A DNA stretch of 64,000 nucleotides from Elymus sibiricus (taxonomy: Eukaryota > Streptophyta > Magnoliopsida > Poales > Poaceae). Shown in pieces: positions 11,132-23,285 of this stretch. The stretch is from contig CM077676.1 of assembly GCA_039707655.1 (NCBI GenBank), positions 454,078,379-454,142,378 on the forward strand, given 5' to 3'. The position numbers and the translations under genes were made by a program. Below the pieces are notes generated by a model, which had not been told where the DNA came from, ran no database searches, and saw nothing but the letters and a program-made list of their open reading frames with translations. The stretch's first letter is position 1. Each line of letters opens with the position of its first letter.

Positions 11132-11490
11132 CCCACTATGCCGACGGCACAGGGCCGTCGGCATAGGCCCAAAAACCGTCGGCATAGCTCCGTCGGCAAC
11201 TCGTATGTCGGCGTATCGGAGGTAGGCCATCGGCATAGAAAAACCAGTGGCATAGCTCTCTATGCCGACGGTGTCCGTACAACCGTCGGCATAAATAATC
11301 CGTCAGCACATTTCTACGCGTGCCGGTCGTTGACGGCGCCGTCGTCAAGCCGCCGCCTATCATATGCTGCCACGTGTCCACGGTATGCCGACGGTGTTGC
11401 CGTCGGCATAGTTCTGGCCATTTTGGACGGGCTGGCTCTGGTAATTCTGGTTCGGGCTATGCCGACGGAAAGGCCGTCGGCATAGTCCTG
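11131..11490. repeat. Left subterminal repeats of CACTA 2
   Basis: Multiple direct and inverted ctatgccgacggc / gccgtcggcatag units, some degenerate, shared with CACTA 1. They are followed by GC-rich, apparently noncoding sequence to 11900 in which long open frames on both strands are a composition effect. Confidence 0.85.
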
Positions 11491-13059
11491 GCCATTTTTT
11501 TTTTACATTTTTTGGCCGGCGACGGCCGGACGGAGGGGAGCCTGGGCAGGGGACAGCGAGGACCACCCGGAGCAGCATCAGAGGAGGGCCGACCGGAGCC
11601 ACAACCAGGCGGTGTTGGGGCCGGGAGGCCGGGGCGGCGTCGAGGCAAGGCGAGTGGGAGGTGGTACGGGGCGGCGGCGCAGACGAGCGTGATGCGGGGC
11701 GGAGACGACGGCGGTGCGGATGGGGGCGGTGCGGTGCGGAGACGGCAGCGCGCGAACGGGGGCGGTGTGGGGCGAAGACGACGGCGGCGCGGACGTGGGC
11801 GGGGCGGGACGGAGACGACGGCGGCACGGACGTGGGCAGGGCGGGGCGGAGACGACGGCGGCGTGTATATGGGCGGATGGGCGTTGACGGGGGCGGCGCG
11901 TGTAGGAGATATGCCCTAGAGGCAATAATAAATGTTATTGATTATCTCCCTGTTCATAATTAGGTTTATGTTCCATGCTATAACTGCTATGGTTCTCGAG
12001 TCTGCAATAACCACGAGGCTCGGAGGAAGACTCATATGCACGTGTGGAATAATAAACGGTAAAATGTATTCCTAGTCTGGCCTCTAAGACTGGCTCAAGT
12101 ATTGCATGATGATCCTGTTTTCCTGATCATGGGCATGGCTATGCCGGTAATTTTGAGGGCACAATGTTAGAAGAACATTTGTGTTGAATCGACCCGAATT
12201 GATGTTATGCTATGAGATTCATTCGTCATAAGTTAATGGTTAATAACACAGAGATGGTTAACGTTTGCATGATTCCTTAGACCATGAGAGTATCGAGTTT
12301 CTTCATGCTTGCTTCATGAACTTTGGGGTTTGTTAAACGTCATCCGTAAATGGGTGGCTATTACGGCGGCTTACGGGTTCATGGAAAAGTGTGTCAAGTA
12401 ACTTGATAGCTCAAGATTGGGATTTGCTCCTCCGACGATGGAGAGATATCTCTGGGCCCTCTCGGTGTTACGGTATCATCATCGTCTGGCCAGACACTTT
12501 GTGATTTGATCACAGGGATGCCGGAACACGGGAACGAGAAAAGAGAACAATACCGGTAACGAGGTAACTGGCATAGTGGACAAGTTGTTGATCCACGGGG
12601 ATGCCAACATGTCTCACCTCGGGTATTTGTAACATATCGCGAAGCAACAGGAATAGCACATGGCAACTGGAGGTTCACTCGAATATTCATTCGTGTGGGT
12701 ATAGGGGTCAATATGGGTGTCCACGGCTCCGATGTTGATCATTGATCGGAAGGGGTTCCGGGTCATGTCTATACTTCACCGAACCTATAGGGTCACACAC
12801 TTAAGGGCCATCTATCTGCTGAATACTAGACAGGGAGTCTGAGAGAAAATCACCGAAAAAGTTTCGGACACCGGAAAAGTTCCGCAGAGAGAACACCGGA
12901 ACAGTTTCGGTAAAACTGAAAAGTTGTTTCAGGGGATACCATTAAGTCAAATTGGTTTCGGCACATGCCTGATAATTCTTGGAGGGTGCCAGAATCATTC
13001 TGGAAACTTCTGGGAATTTTCCGGAAGAAAAACCGAAAATGTTCCGGAGCTGCCGGAAC

Positions 13060-13928
13060 TAGGGATGGCAATTTTATCCATGGATCCGGATACCCGCGGA
13101 TATCCGACCCGGTTGGGCAAGGATATGGAGCGTATTTCTACCCATGGATCCGTGGATCTGGATACCCGCGAACAACTGGGTTGGGCACGGTTATAATTTC
13201 TGCTCCATGGATATCCAATGGATACCCGTATGACAGGTGGTGCCATATGGCAGTGACACTGGACTAAGCAAACATCCAACCCCAAGTCGCTCGCGGTCAT
13301 AGAAGGTCAAAGCCTGGCCCATGTTCCCTAATCCCCCACAATTCCACTAACCTAATTATTAAACCTAATCTAATCTAGATACCTTGCGTCAACTCCCAAT
13401 CCTCCCGAGTCCAGCTCCCTCCCCAGCGCGGCGGCCCTCTGCGCCTCACAATCATCGCCCCGTCGCCTCTCCCTGGCCATCCACCCCATATCGGCGACCG
13501 GCCTCGGCGACCAGCATCGACCAGCCTCGGCCACCAGCATCGGCGACCGGTCTCGATGACCAATATCGGCGACCGGCAGGCGGCAACAACTCCAAGGTCG
13601 ATGACCCCCGTCCCACTCCCTCTCTCCCTTCCCCAATCGGCGACCGATCTCCTCCTGAATAGTGTACTTGCTGTCAACTTATTCTTGTAGCTTATGTTGT
13701 CATTTGTGAATGAACGATGATGAATTAATTTGATCTTTAGGAAGGCTTCATGCTGATTTTTCTATGCCCATGGAGCTCCATGGGTATTTGGGTATCCAAT
13801 GGTTTTGGGCATGGGCACAAGTTGTGCCCATGGATACTTTGGTGGATGGGCAGAGGGCAAGAAGATGGGTCATGGGTTGGATTTGGACCAGCTCCACCCG
13901 CCCCAAACCCGACCCATTGCCATCCCTA
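13060..13928. mobile_element. Non-autonomous hAT transposon in the left LTR
   Basis: Terminal inverted repeats TAGGGATGGCAA / ttgccatcccta, flanked by the 8-bp duplication gccggaac at 13052-13059 and 13929-13936. The right LTR has the uninterrupted site (gctgccggaaccgcttc near 21293), which proves the insertion. No transposase frame is seen. The interior has atggatccggatacccgcgg-like and catgggcatgggc-like subterminal words. Confidence 0.95.
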
Positions 13929-14206
13929 GCCGGAACCGCTTCGGATGCTTTTCGCATATGAAAATCACTAATCCGGAATTGTTCCGGATCGCATTGAAAA
14001 TTATTTTAGTGGGTACTGGAAATGTTCTAAGCCCACATAAATAGTTTCAGTTCGAACGGACGCTGAAAAATGTCGTCGTGAATAGTGAAAGTGCTTTTTG
14101 GGTTACTTTTTGGAAAGCCACCTTTTTGGGCTTTTGCTCCAAAATATCTTGGAGATGACATGGATGGATGTGGCTGAAATTTCAGCCCCTCCACCCCTCC
14201 TTCTCC

Positions 14207-14214
14207 TATAAATA
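14207..14214 (+). promoter_or_regulatory. TATA box in left LTR
   Basis: The word tataaata sits in a pyrimidine-rich context (ccttctcctataaatagagg), a likely start signal for retrotransposon transcription. Confidence 0.6.
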
Positions 14215-14792
14215 GAGGTGGAGGGGGCTGCCCAAACTCATTCCTTCTCACATACAAGTGCCATGCATGATCTGGCTTTCTCTCTCCCTCCCAGCGAAAT
14301 AGTTTCGTAGAGCCGAAAGGCTGTCTGGGTTCCGGTGGTAACTAGTTCTGGACGGCGAAGCCCTGCCGGATAGATGACACCGTATGTGTGCAACTCTGTA
14401 GAGATATCGTAGTTTCGGTCTTAGTTCGAGAGTGCCTCCCGAAGGGCTGTCCGAGTGACTGTCCGAGTTTCGAGGGTCCTCCCGAAGGGCTGTCCGGGTG
14501 ACTGTCCGAGTTTCGATGGTCCTCCCGAAGGGCTGTCCGTGACACCGTCCGGGGGACTGTCCGACCGCCTCCCGGAGGGCTGTCCGAGGGGCGGATGAGG
14601 GTATACATCCTCGCGGTTGGGAGGTTGTAAATCCTAGCTGCGGGGATCTGCACCGCCGATCGTCATCGACTCTACTTCCGCTGCGCTACGAGTCGGTAAC
14701 GAAAAAGATCAAACCTTGTATGCAGTTTCCATAGTGGTCCTGGGCTGGTGCGTAGGTCGGAAATTTTTGTTTTCTGCTGCGTTCCCCAACAG

Positions 14793-14809
14793 TGGCATCA
14801 AGAGCCAGG
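14793..14809 (+). other. Primer-binding site of the copia element
   Basis: tggcatcaagagccagg begins one base after the left LTR. It is a diverged form of tggtatcagagcc, complementary to the 3' end of plant initiator methionine tRNA. Confidence 0.75.
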
Positions 14810-17800
14810 CTATGCGTAGATGCAGGTTGCGATCTAGAATACATAGAGATGTATGGGTGTTGCACAATATAATTAGGTAGTAGATGAGTTCTATTACTGA
14901 AAATTATTTGTGTGGGTAGCAGATGAAATCTGTTACCCGATGTTCCTGTTGCTTCCCCTGAATTTGCGTAGTCCTGATCTTGACGGCATGCTGGAATCTC
15001 ACAAAGTTCTGGCAATCCGCGATCCTTTCATGCTGCTCCTGAGTATGCTGATTGACAGATCAACGAAGTGCTAACAATTCTTTGGGTTCCACCATAGTTG
15101 AGAAAGATGGATGTTTCGCAGACGAAAGGGCAATGCAGATGTGATCTGCACGGGGGTCACGCGTATGACGAAGTTTAGTATGGGGCTCGAGATTTTATTA
15201 TCTCGTGTTTCATACACCCTGGAAAGTTAATCTAGCAACTTGAATTATCATACTTGATGATGGACGTTGGTAGCTTCGGTTTGTTTCGAAACCTTAGAAG
15301 CCACGTATAACAAGTTTTTGCATGAACCGATTAGAGGCGTCTAACTTGGTTTTGCAGGATGGTTTGCATGTGCATATGATGTGGTATAGCAGTGCTCATA
15401 TTAATTTTGATTATGTATGAGATGACTATATGATGTAATTTGATTAACATGACCTGCGTGTCATGATTCGGCATGATGGCTGGAGCCATATGATTGCACT
15501 TTAATGACCTGCGTGTCAACCTTAAGTAATGCACTTATTTTATTAGCTATAGAGATAGCAATATTATCTGGTGCATCGACAAGGTGGTGGCAATCTTCGC
15601 GAAGGTGAACACCGACGTGAATGCCGAAGACGAAGAAATGAAAGACTTCTCCGTCAGAAAGGGCTATACCATATCATGCTATTATGAATTGCCTGAGATG
15701 TTTATCCCTTATGATGCACCCTTCTTGATTGCGCGGTAGTCGCTTTTATTAGGGTGATCTCTCACAGAAATATCAAGTAGTTAGTGTTCTCCCAAGTGTA
15801 GCACCGTCACGGCACCTATCTTTTCGGGGTGCGCCGTGTCACACGGGTACGAACGATTAGAGAAGTGTGAGGCAGGTGAGTTGAGACCTCGCAGCGAGAT
15901 CACTTGGTTGTCTTGACGTTCAGGCATGACCGTCATGAGCTCGGAACACACGCATCGAAAGATGAACAAGAGTCACATAGAGATGTGATTGGCAAGTTGG
16001 CCTACCGGTTGAGATTTTCGTCATCAGTGGTGTTACACCAATGGCGAACAATTTAAATGTGGGTCTTGTATCACTCACAATCAATTATGAGAGATATTGA
16101 TTTGAGTGGGAGCGCACTTTAGAATTAATTCTTTTAATTCTTAGTGTAATTAATTTTGAACATTGTCTAAGTGTGATTTGCATAATAATTGTAGAATAAT
16201 GGCTCGCGTTTCCACCTTCCCTGTTAAAATTGAATAGCCGTTAAATATCTGGTTAAAACTTTACGATTGGTAACGTAATGTGAGGATTGTCCTCTAGAGT
16301 GCCGAGAAGGACTTTGTCCTATCGCATACTTTCGGTATTCTCCCGCTAATGCTATGGATCATGTGACTCTCGTCCTTCGATCCAAAAGCTAGAATTCCGT
16401 TTTCGGTCAAGTGAAATATGTTTGCTTCCATGAGACCCGAACTTCGAAAGTTTTGGGATAGTTATGTGATATTCATGGATCTGAAAATCATTTTCAGAGA
16501 CAGAAAAAGGCTAAAAGATATGAGATATCCAAAGCAATGTTTGTTTGCAAACTATTAGTAAAAGAGTTTACTATGCATTAGACTGATAAGAGAGGGATCC
16601 AGAAGAACGCCTGTCATATGATGATGGTTAATAAAACAACAACTTAAAGAGAAAGGAAGTGTCCGAAGGGTGTTAGTGAAACTTTCACGCCTAGGAAGTC
16701 CGGGGCTATCGCCACTCTTAAGTTGGGTGCTTCTTCTGAGAGTAGGAGAAATACTGAAAGTTAAACTATTAGAAGTATAAAGGCAAAAGGAAAGAAGACT
16801 GGAATATCCAGCTCATGTATGAATGTCATACAGGTTTTTGATGTATAGAAGGCTGGTCAAAGATATAGTTCTTGGGAATTATGGTTAAACATGTTAATCA
16901 CTAATTCTTGGGTATTGTGAGTTAATCACAAAGATACCCGCTCGATTGCATTCTGTTGCAACTCGATGTAAGAACTACTATGGCCTGAAAGACTAGCCAG
17001 GAATGAGGTTTAGATACACGCAGGGAACATAGTAAATGTTACTATACCTTCCATAGGTGTATTCCCTATGTATTTACTTTCATAATTCATTTTAGAGTTT
17101 CACACTCTAGCCCTTTGCATAAGGTATCTTGCAAGAAGGTTGTTCATAAGAGAACTTTTGATGTTCGGGGTTATGAATAACATAAGGGCCATACTTTCAT
17201 TATGAATGAGACGTATGTTATGAATATTGATATTAATACATTACCTTTGGGTTTACTTTCATAATTCATTTTAGAGTTTCATACACTCTAGCCCATTGCA
17301 CAATGTTTGTTGCAAAAGAGTTGTTCATAAAAACAACAATTGTTGTTCAGTATTATGAATAACATGAAGGGCCATGCTTCCATCCAGGATGGGATGTATG
17401 TTATGAATATTGATGGTAATATGATACATCCATAACACTGACGCTAAATGTCGCAAGACTAAAAGAATACCACATATGTGTGGCACTGCATTTGGTCACA
17501 TTGGAGAAACCCGCATGGAAAATTCCATTATGATGGATTTTAAAGTCATTTGATTTTGAATCATCTGACACTTGCAACTTTCCTCCGAAAAGTGAAGTGA
17601 CTGAAATACCATTCACAGGCCATAAGGAACGAGCAACAAACTTATTGGTGATCATACATTTTGATGTGTGTAGTTCAATAAATGTTGTTGCAAGTAGTGG
17701 ATTTATCTATCTTCAGAAATGACTCAAGTAGATATATTGATATTTACTTGATGAGACGTAAGTCTGGATCTTTTGAATTCATTCATAAGGTTTTCAAAAA

Positions 17801-18089
17801 TGAAGTAGAAGTTATTGTAACAAGAAAATTATGTTTCTACAATTCGATTGCAGAAAGGAATATTTGAGTTACAAGTTTAGCGAATGTCTGATGAGTTATG
17901 AAAGGGGTTTCATAACTTGCACTTCCCGGAACACCACTGCAAGTGGAAAGTCTGTGAAGATGTAATCGAACCATTTATGACATGGTAAGATCAAAGATGA
18001 CATAAATAGATTTGCCATTATCACTTTTAAAGTGATGCTTTAGAGACTGCGGCTTTTACACTGAAAAGAGCTCCATCGGGTCTATTGAA
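14810..18089. other. Copia interior, 5' part, no intact coding region
   Basis: This is where gag, protease and the first part of integrase should lie. I find only short broken frames. A diverged duplication starting near tactttcataattcattttagagtttcac occurs at about 17080-17170 and 17255-17345, each followed by the same words on either side (ttgttcataa, ttatgaataacat, gggccat). Confidence 0.5.
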
Positions 18090-19790
18090 ATGACGCCATG
18101 GTATGGTACGCCCAACCATGTTATATCTTTTCTTAACATTTGAAATATGGGGCTTGTGTAAAAGGTTACAAACCTATTCCAAATCAGACAAGTGCTACTT
18201 TGTAGGTTATCCCAAGTCATTGGGTATTTCCCCACCAATACCGAGGCAAATAGGTTTGCCACAAAGAACGGTATGCTTTTTGAAGAAAATGGTTCTTTCA
18301 AAAAGGTGAGTGGGAGAACAGTGCAACTCGACGAGATAAACAGTATCTTCGTCATCAGATCAAAGGAAAGGAACCTTGGAAGTGATTCCGGAGTTTCCTA
18401 CTGCGACTGATACGGAAGTCTCTACAATAAAATGTATGGACTTCGGTCGAACTTGCAGCTGAACCCCGTAGGCAAGGCTCGTGCAAACCTCTCAGGTGCG
18501 CAAACGAGATATTGTTGTTGGACAACAGTGTACCTACGATACACAAGGAAGCGGCGATGGGCCCTGACTCCGGAATTGGCTAAATACCAATACAATCTGA
18601 GATAGTTTCCATATAAATGTTTCAAGATTAAAATCTTGATACAACTTTCGGAAGGCTTAGAGTCTAACGAATATTTATGGAACTAAAACCTGATACGGAT
18701 AAAAATGTTTTATCCATAAAGCTCGACTTGTTGAAATAACAAGTTCAAGGAGTTGACTACGATGAGATTGTCTCACCGTAGCGATGCTTAAAGTCGGTTC
18801 GGGTTGAACTAGCAATTAATACATATTTCAATCATGAGATATGAAACATGGATGACGAAAGGATTTCCATCTGATGGAAATGAAACCTAGGACTTGTATG
18901 TGATTCAGTCCAAAGTAATTTGTCGATCCAAAGGATGCTAGTAAGTATGCAAACTTCAGAGTTCCAGCGATGGACAGAAGAGAGCAAAGTGGAGTTGGAA
19001 TCTTCGTTTTTGATGGAATGGTCAAAGGGGTTTGACTTCATCAAATGAGTATCGAAGATGCTTATGATTCAAGAAAGTAAGTGGGAGCATAATAATATTT
19101 CTAAAAACCTTGTGTACTTGACACATTGTTAATTGGAAATAAATTTCTTGACACGAATTAAGGACTTCATTTGAAAATAGTTTTTTGATGAAGTGCTTGG
19201 GCTAAATAGCCTCAATATTAGGCATGATGATCTATGGAGATAGATTTACCTAATAGGGCTAAGCAATGAATACATATTGACAAGATGCAAAAACCTTTTA
19301 GCATTTAAAACGCCAAGGAGTGATTCTTGCCGAAGTCACATGGAAAGAGTTTTTGCAAGACTCAGTGCCCCAAAACACTGATGAGTGAAATACATGATGG
19401 AGATTCCACACACTCTTGTGTTTGGATTAATCATGTATTCCATGGTATGTAAATCAACCAGATATGTCCGATACTCCAAAGTTGTTGCGAGTATGGATAC
19501 CAAAGTGATCAAAGTACTGATCATAGGACAACAGTGAAAGATGTCATTAAAGTACTAGAGTAGTAGTGATGACATGTTTTCTCGCAAGCAGAGATTATGA
19601 AGTGCTCGTTGTAAGTAATTACATCGATACAGTCTTCATCAATGCTCCATGCGATTTTCGATTTAAGTTAAGGGTTTTGTGTAATACACAATATGGTGGC
19701 ACGGTAGTTGGAAATTGTTCCAAACAAGATACTGTGGCGAATTCTATAACAAAGGCTAAGTATGTTGACGCTTAAGAAGCGACAAAGAAG
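18090..19790 (+). pseudogene. Copia pol remnant: integrase C-terminal region to RNase H
   Basis: Frames broken by stops and shifts still show copia signatures. KRLQTYSKSDKCYFVGYPK (about 18160-18220) and, in the next frame, AKNGMLFEENGSFKK-type sequence with SGRTVQLDEI belong to the integrase C-terminal region. NCSKQDTVANSITKAKYVDA (about 19715-19774) is the RNase H motif usually read as SKQ..A.S.TEAEY. Reverse-transcriptase core motifs were not found intact. The gene cannot make a working polyprotein. Confidence 0.7.
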
Positions 19791-20110
19791 TTGTTGAATC
19801 ATATAGTTTATTCATGAACTTAGTATGGTTCCAAGATGGCTATGGTCTATGGGACACTATTGCAGATAGTTGCTCCATAGCTCAGTCTGAGGAATCAGGT
19901 TTCGACCAATGATTCACACATATGCAAAGCCAAGTCCACACAAAATATGAATTTTGTGAAAGCGTGAAAACGCGAGGATATGCAAAGTTACACACGGAGC
20001 TGAAGTCGTCAGATCTGTTGGACATCAGGCTATACCACATGCGAAGCATATTTTACACCAGTATGCCATAGGTGTAAAGTGCATTAGCATTGACTAGATT
20101 ATTGACTCTA

Positions 20111-20125
20111 GTGCAAGTGGGAGTC
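20111..20125 (+). other. Polypurine tract of the copia element
   Basis: gtgcaagtgggagtc lies directly before the right LTR start (TGTAGGAG), the expected plus-strand primer position. Confidence 0.75.
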
Positions 20126-22158
20126 TGTAGGAGATATGCCCTAGAGGCAATAATAAATGTTATTGATTATCTCCCTGTTCATAATTAGGTTTATGTTCCA
20201 TGCTATAACTGCTATGGTTCTCGAGTCTGCAATAACCACGAGGCTCGGAGGAAGACTCATATGCACGTGTGGAATAATAAACGGTAAAATGTATTCCTAG
20301 TCTGGCCTCTAAGACTGGCTTAAGTATTGCATGATGATCCTGTTTTCCTGATCATGGGCATGGCTATGCCGGCAATTTTGAGGGCACAATGTTAGAAGAA
20401 CATTTGTGTTGAATCGACCCGAATTGATGTTATGCTATGAGATTCATTCGTCATAAGTTAATGGTTAATAACACAGAGATGTTTAACGTTTGCATGATTC
20501 CTTAGACCATGAGAGTATCGAGTTTCTTCATGCTTGCTTCATGAACTTTGGGGTTTGTTAAACGTCATCCGTAAATGGGTGGCTATTACGGTGGCTTACG
20601 GGTTCATGGAAAAGTGTGTCAAGTAACTTGATAGCTCAAGATTGGGATTTGCTCCTCCGACGATGGAGAGATATCTCTGGGCCCTCTCGGTGTTACGGTA
20701 TCCATCATCGTCTGGCCAGACACTTTGTGATTTGATCACAGGGATGCCGGAACACGGGAACGAGAAAAGAGAACAATACCGGTAACGAGGTAACTGGCAT
20801 AGTGGACAAGTTGTTGATCCACGGGGATGCCAACATGTCTCACCTCGGGTATTTGTAACATATCGCGAAGCAACAGGAATAGCACACGACAACTGGAGGT
20901 TCACTCGAATATTCATTCGTGTGGGTATAGCGGTCAATATGGGTGTCCACGGCTCCGATGTTGATCATTGATCGGAAGGGGTTCCGGGTCATGTCTATAC
21001 TTCACCGAACCTATAGGGTCACACACTTAAGGGTCATCTATCTGCTGAATACTAGACAGGGAGTCTGAGAGAAAATCACCGAAAAAGTTTCGGACACCGG
21101 AAAAGTTTCGGACAGCGGAAAAGTTCCGCAGAGAGAACACCGGAACAGTTTTGGTAAAACTGAAAAGTTGTTTCAGGGGATACCATTAAGTCAAATTGGT
21201 TTCGGCACATGCCTGATAATTCTTGGAGGGTGCCAGAATCATTCTGGAAACTTCTGGGAATTTTCCGGAAGAAAAACCGAAAATGTTCCGGAGCTGCCGG
21301 AACCGCTTCGGATGCTTTTCGCAGATGAAAATCACTAATCCGGAATTGTTCCGGATCGCATTGAAAATTATTTTAGTGGGTACTGGAAATGTTCTAAGCC
21401 CACATAAATATTTTCAGTTCGAACGGACGCTGAAAAATGTCGTCGTGAATAGTGAAAGTGCGTTTTGGGTTACTTTTTGGAAAGCCACCTTTTTGGGCTT
21501 TTGCTCCAAAATATCTTGGAGATGACATGGATGGATGTGGCTGAAATTTCAGCCCCTCCACCCCTCCTTCTCCTATAAATAGAGGTGGAGGGGGCTGCCC
21601 AAACTCATTCCTTCTCACATACAAGTGCCATGCATGATCTGGCTTTCTCTCTCCCTCCCAGCGAAATAGTTTCGTAGAGCCGAAAGGCTGTCTGGGTTCC
21701 GGTGGGAACTAGTTCTGGACGGCGAAGCCCTGCCGGATAGATGACACCGTATGTGTGCAACTCTGTAGAGAGATCGTAGTTTCGGTCTTAGTTCGAGAGT
21801 GCCTCCCGAAGGGCTGTCCGAGTGACTGTCCGAGTTTCGAGGGTCCTCCCGAAGGGCTGTCCGGGTGACTATCCGAGTTTCGATGGTCCTCCCGAAGGGC
21901 TGTCCGTGACACCGTCTGGGGGACTGTCCGACCGCCTCCCGGAGGGCTGTCCGAGGGGCGGATGAGGGTATACATCCTCGCGGTTGGGAGGTTGTAAATC
22001 CTAGCTGCGGGGATCTGCACCGCCGATCGTCATCGACTCTACTTCCGCTGCGCTACTAGTCGGTAACGAAAAAGATCAAACCTTGTATGCAGTTTCCATA
22101 GTGGTCCTGGGCTGGTGCGTAGGTCGGAATTTTTTGTTTTCTGCTGCGTTCCCCAACA
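20126..22158 (+). repeat. Right (3') LTR of the nested copia element
   Basis: The LTR is 2033 bp and nearly identical to the left LTR. It has an extra 18-bp unit (gtttcggacagcggaaaa) near 21105 and lacks the hAT insertion. Confidence 0.93.
21574..21581 (+). promoter_or_regulatory. TATA box in right LTR
   Basis: Same tataaata motif and context as in the left LTR. Confidence 0.5.
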
Positions 22159-22163
22159 GCGCG

Positions 22164-23285
22164 GACGGGGGCGGTGCAGCCGGGCGCGGCGACGGCGGTG
22201 GCGTAGACAGGGGCGGACGGGGGTGGCCAGTGCGGGGTGGAGACGGCGGCGCGGGATCATGGCACGGGGGGACGAATGGGTGGAGGGGGAGGGCAGGGGT
22301 GGATAAGGCAGATCTATGCCGACGGCATGGCCGTCGGCATAGATTTAGCTGCCACGTCACCGATCCGTGGGAGGTTGTTTCCAGCCAATAGGAACCGACC
22401 CAGATCTATGCCGACGGGGGCCATCGGCATAGATTTGTCTGCCACGTCACTGATCCGTGGGAGGTTGCTTCCAGCACCGAATTTGTGCTTCTTTGCTCAT
22501 TTGTTTTTTACAAAATACACATTTAAAAATTTAGTAAATTTTGTCAAACTTTTTCCATGTCTTCTAGGAATCATAAACTAATACCACGCCAAATTTCATA
22601 TTATTTAGACCATATTTGCATTTAAAAAAAACTAAAAAATAAAATAAAAAGCAAAATGACGAATGTAATGGCCTAATTCATGGCATAGTTTATTAAAATG
22701 ATATCATATTGTGTACAAGTGTGCATCTTAGAATGGCAAACAATATTGATGAAGAGAGTTTTCATTTTCTTTGCATGGAAAATTCATTTTTCATTTTTCG
22801 AGTGCAAAAAATGGTTTTTTTGTGAAGAACCTACCAAATATTTGTTGTAAATTGACTACATCAATTTTAATAAATATTAGACCACATTTTATGTACAAAT
22901 AACCAAATGGTTGCCACTCAAAAGCTTTTCATCCATCTCTCATGAAATTAACTAATTTTCGTCGATTTAGATGGAACCGGGTCAAATTTGAACAACAGCT
23001 TCCTCCATATCCTCGGGACCTGGCACGGTGTCATCATATGGCCCTTGTAGGGTGTGGTTAAAGTTTGAGCACGTTTCGCAAAAGCCTGACCGTAGGCCGC
23101 TTGTAAACTACACCATATCCGAGGTAGTATCTGGCTATCAAGAGGGAACGTGTCTGGTTTGTGAAGGAAGTGTGCTGCCCATTGCTCCGTTGACCTTGAA
23201 ACTTCTTGTGATCTCAAAGTGGGGCATTACATGACACGTGCCAGGACATGGCATTTTGCGGGCCCGCCTGGAATATTTGAGACAT
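22164..23285. other. CACTA 2 interior, noncoding
   Basis: It starts with a GC-rich continuation of the block split by the copia element. A ~90-bp tandem pair follows (22315 and 22402), each with gccgacgg, cggcatagat and gccacgtcac(c/t)gatccgtggg. After that come about 500 bp of AT-rich sequence and a mixed stretch from 22975. No coding evidence. Confidence 0.55.

Larger units (their letters stand above)
11901..14791 (+). repeat. Left (5') LTR of the nested copia element
   Basis: The LTR is 2891 bp, from TGTAGGAG to CCCCAACA. Its length exceeds the right LTR because an 869-bp hAT element plus its 8-bp duplication lie inside (13060-13936). Without these it is about 2014 bp. Confidence 0.93.
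11901..22158 (+). mobile_element. Copia-type LTR retrotransposon, nested in CACTA 2
   Basis: The element runs from TGTAGGAGATATGCCC to gttccccaaca, with 5-bp target duplication gcgcg at 11896-11900 and 22159-22163. LTRs are 11901-14791 and 20126-22158; a primer-binding site and purine tract sit just inside them. The interior (5.3 kb) carries badly decayed copia-type pol on the plus strand. The LTR start resembles that of the BARE/Angela group, but LTR length and the rest differ, so I do not assign a family. The two LTRs differ by roughly 20 substitutions over ~2.0 kb (counted by eye) plus an 18-bp duplication and a hAT insertion. Confidence 0.93.

Noticed and set aside
11320..11925. Long Arg/Gly- or Pro/Arg-rich frames on both strands
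   Set aside because: Overlapping open frames on opposite strands in very GC-rich repetitive transposon DNA; a composition effect.
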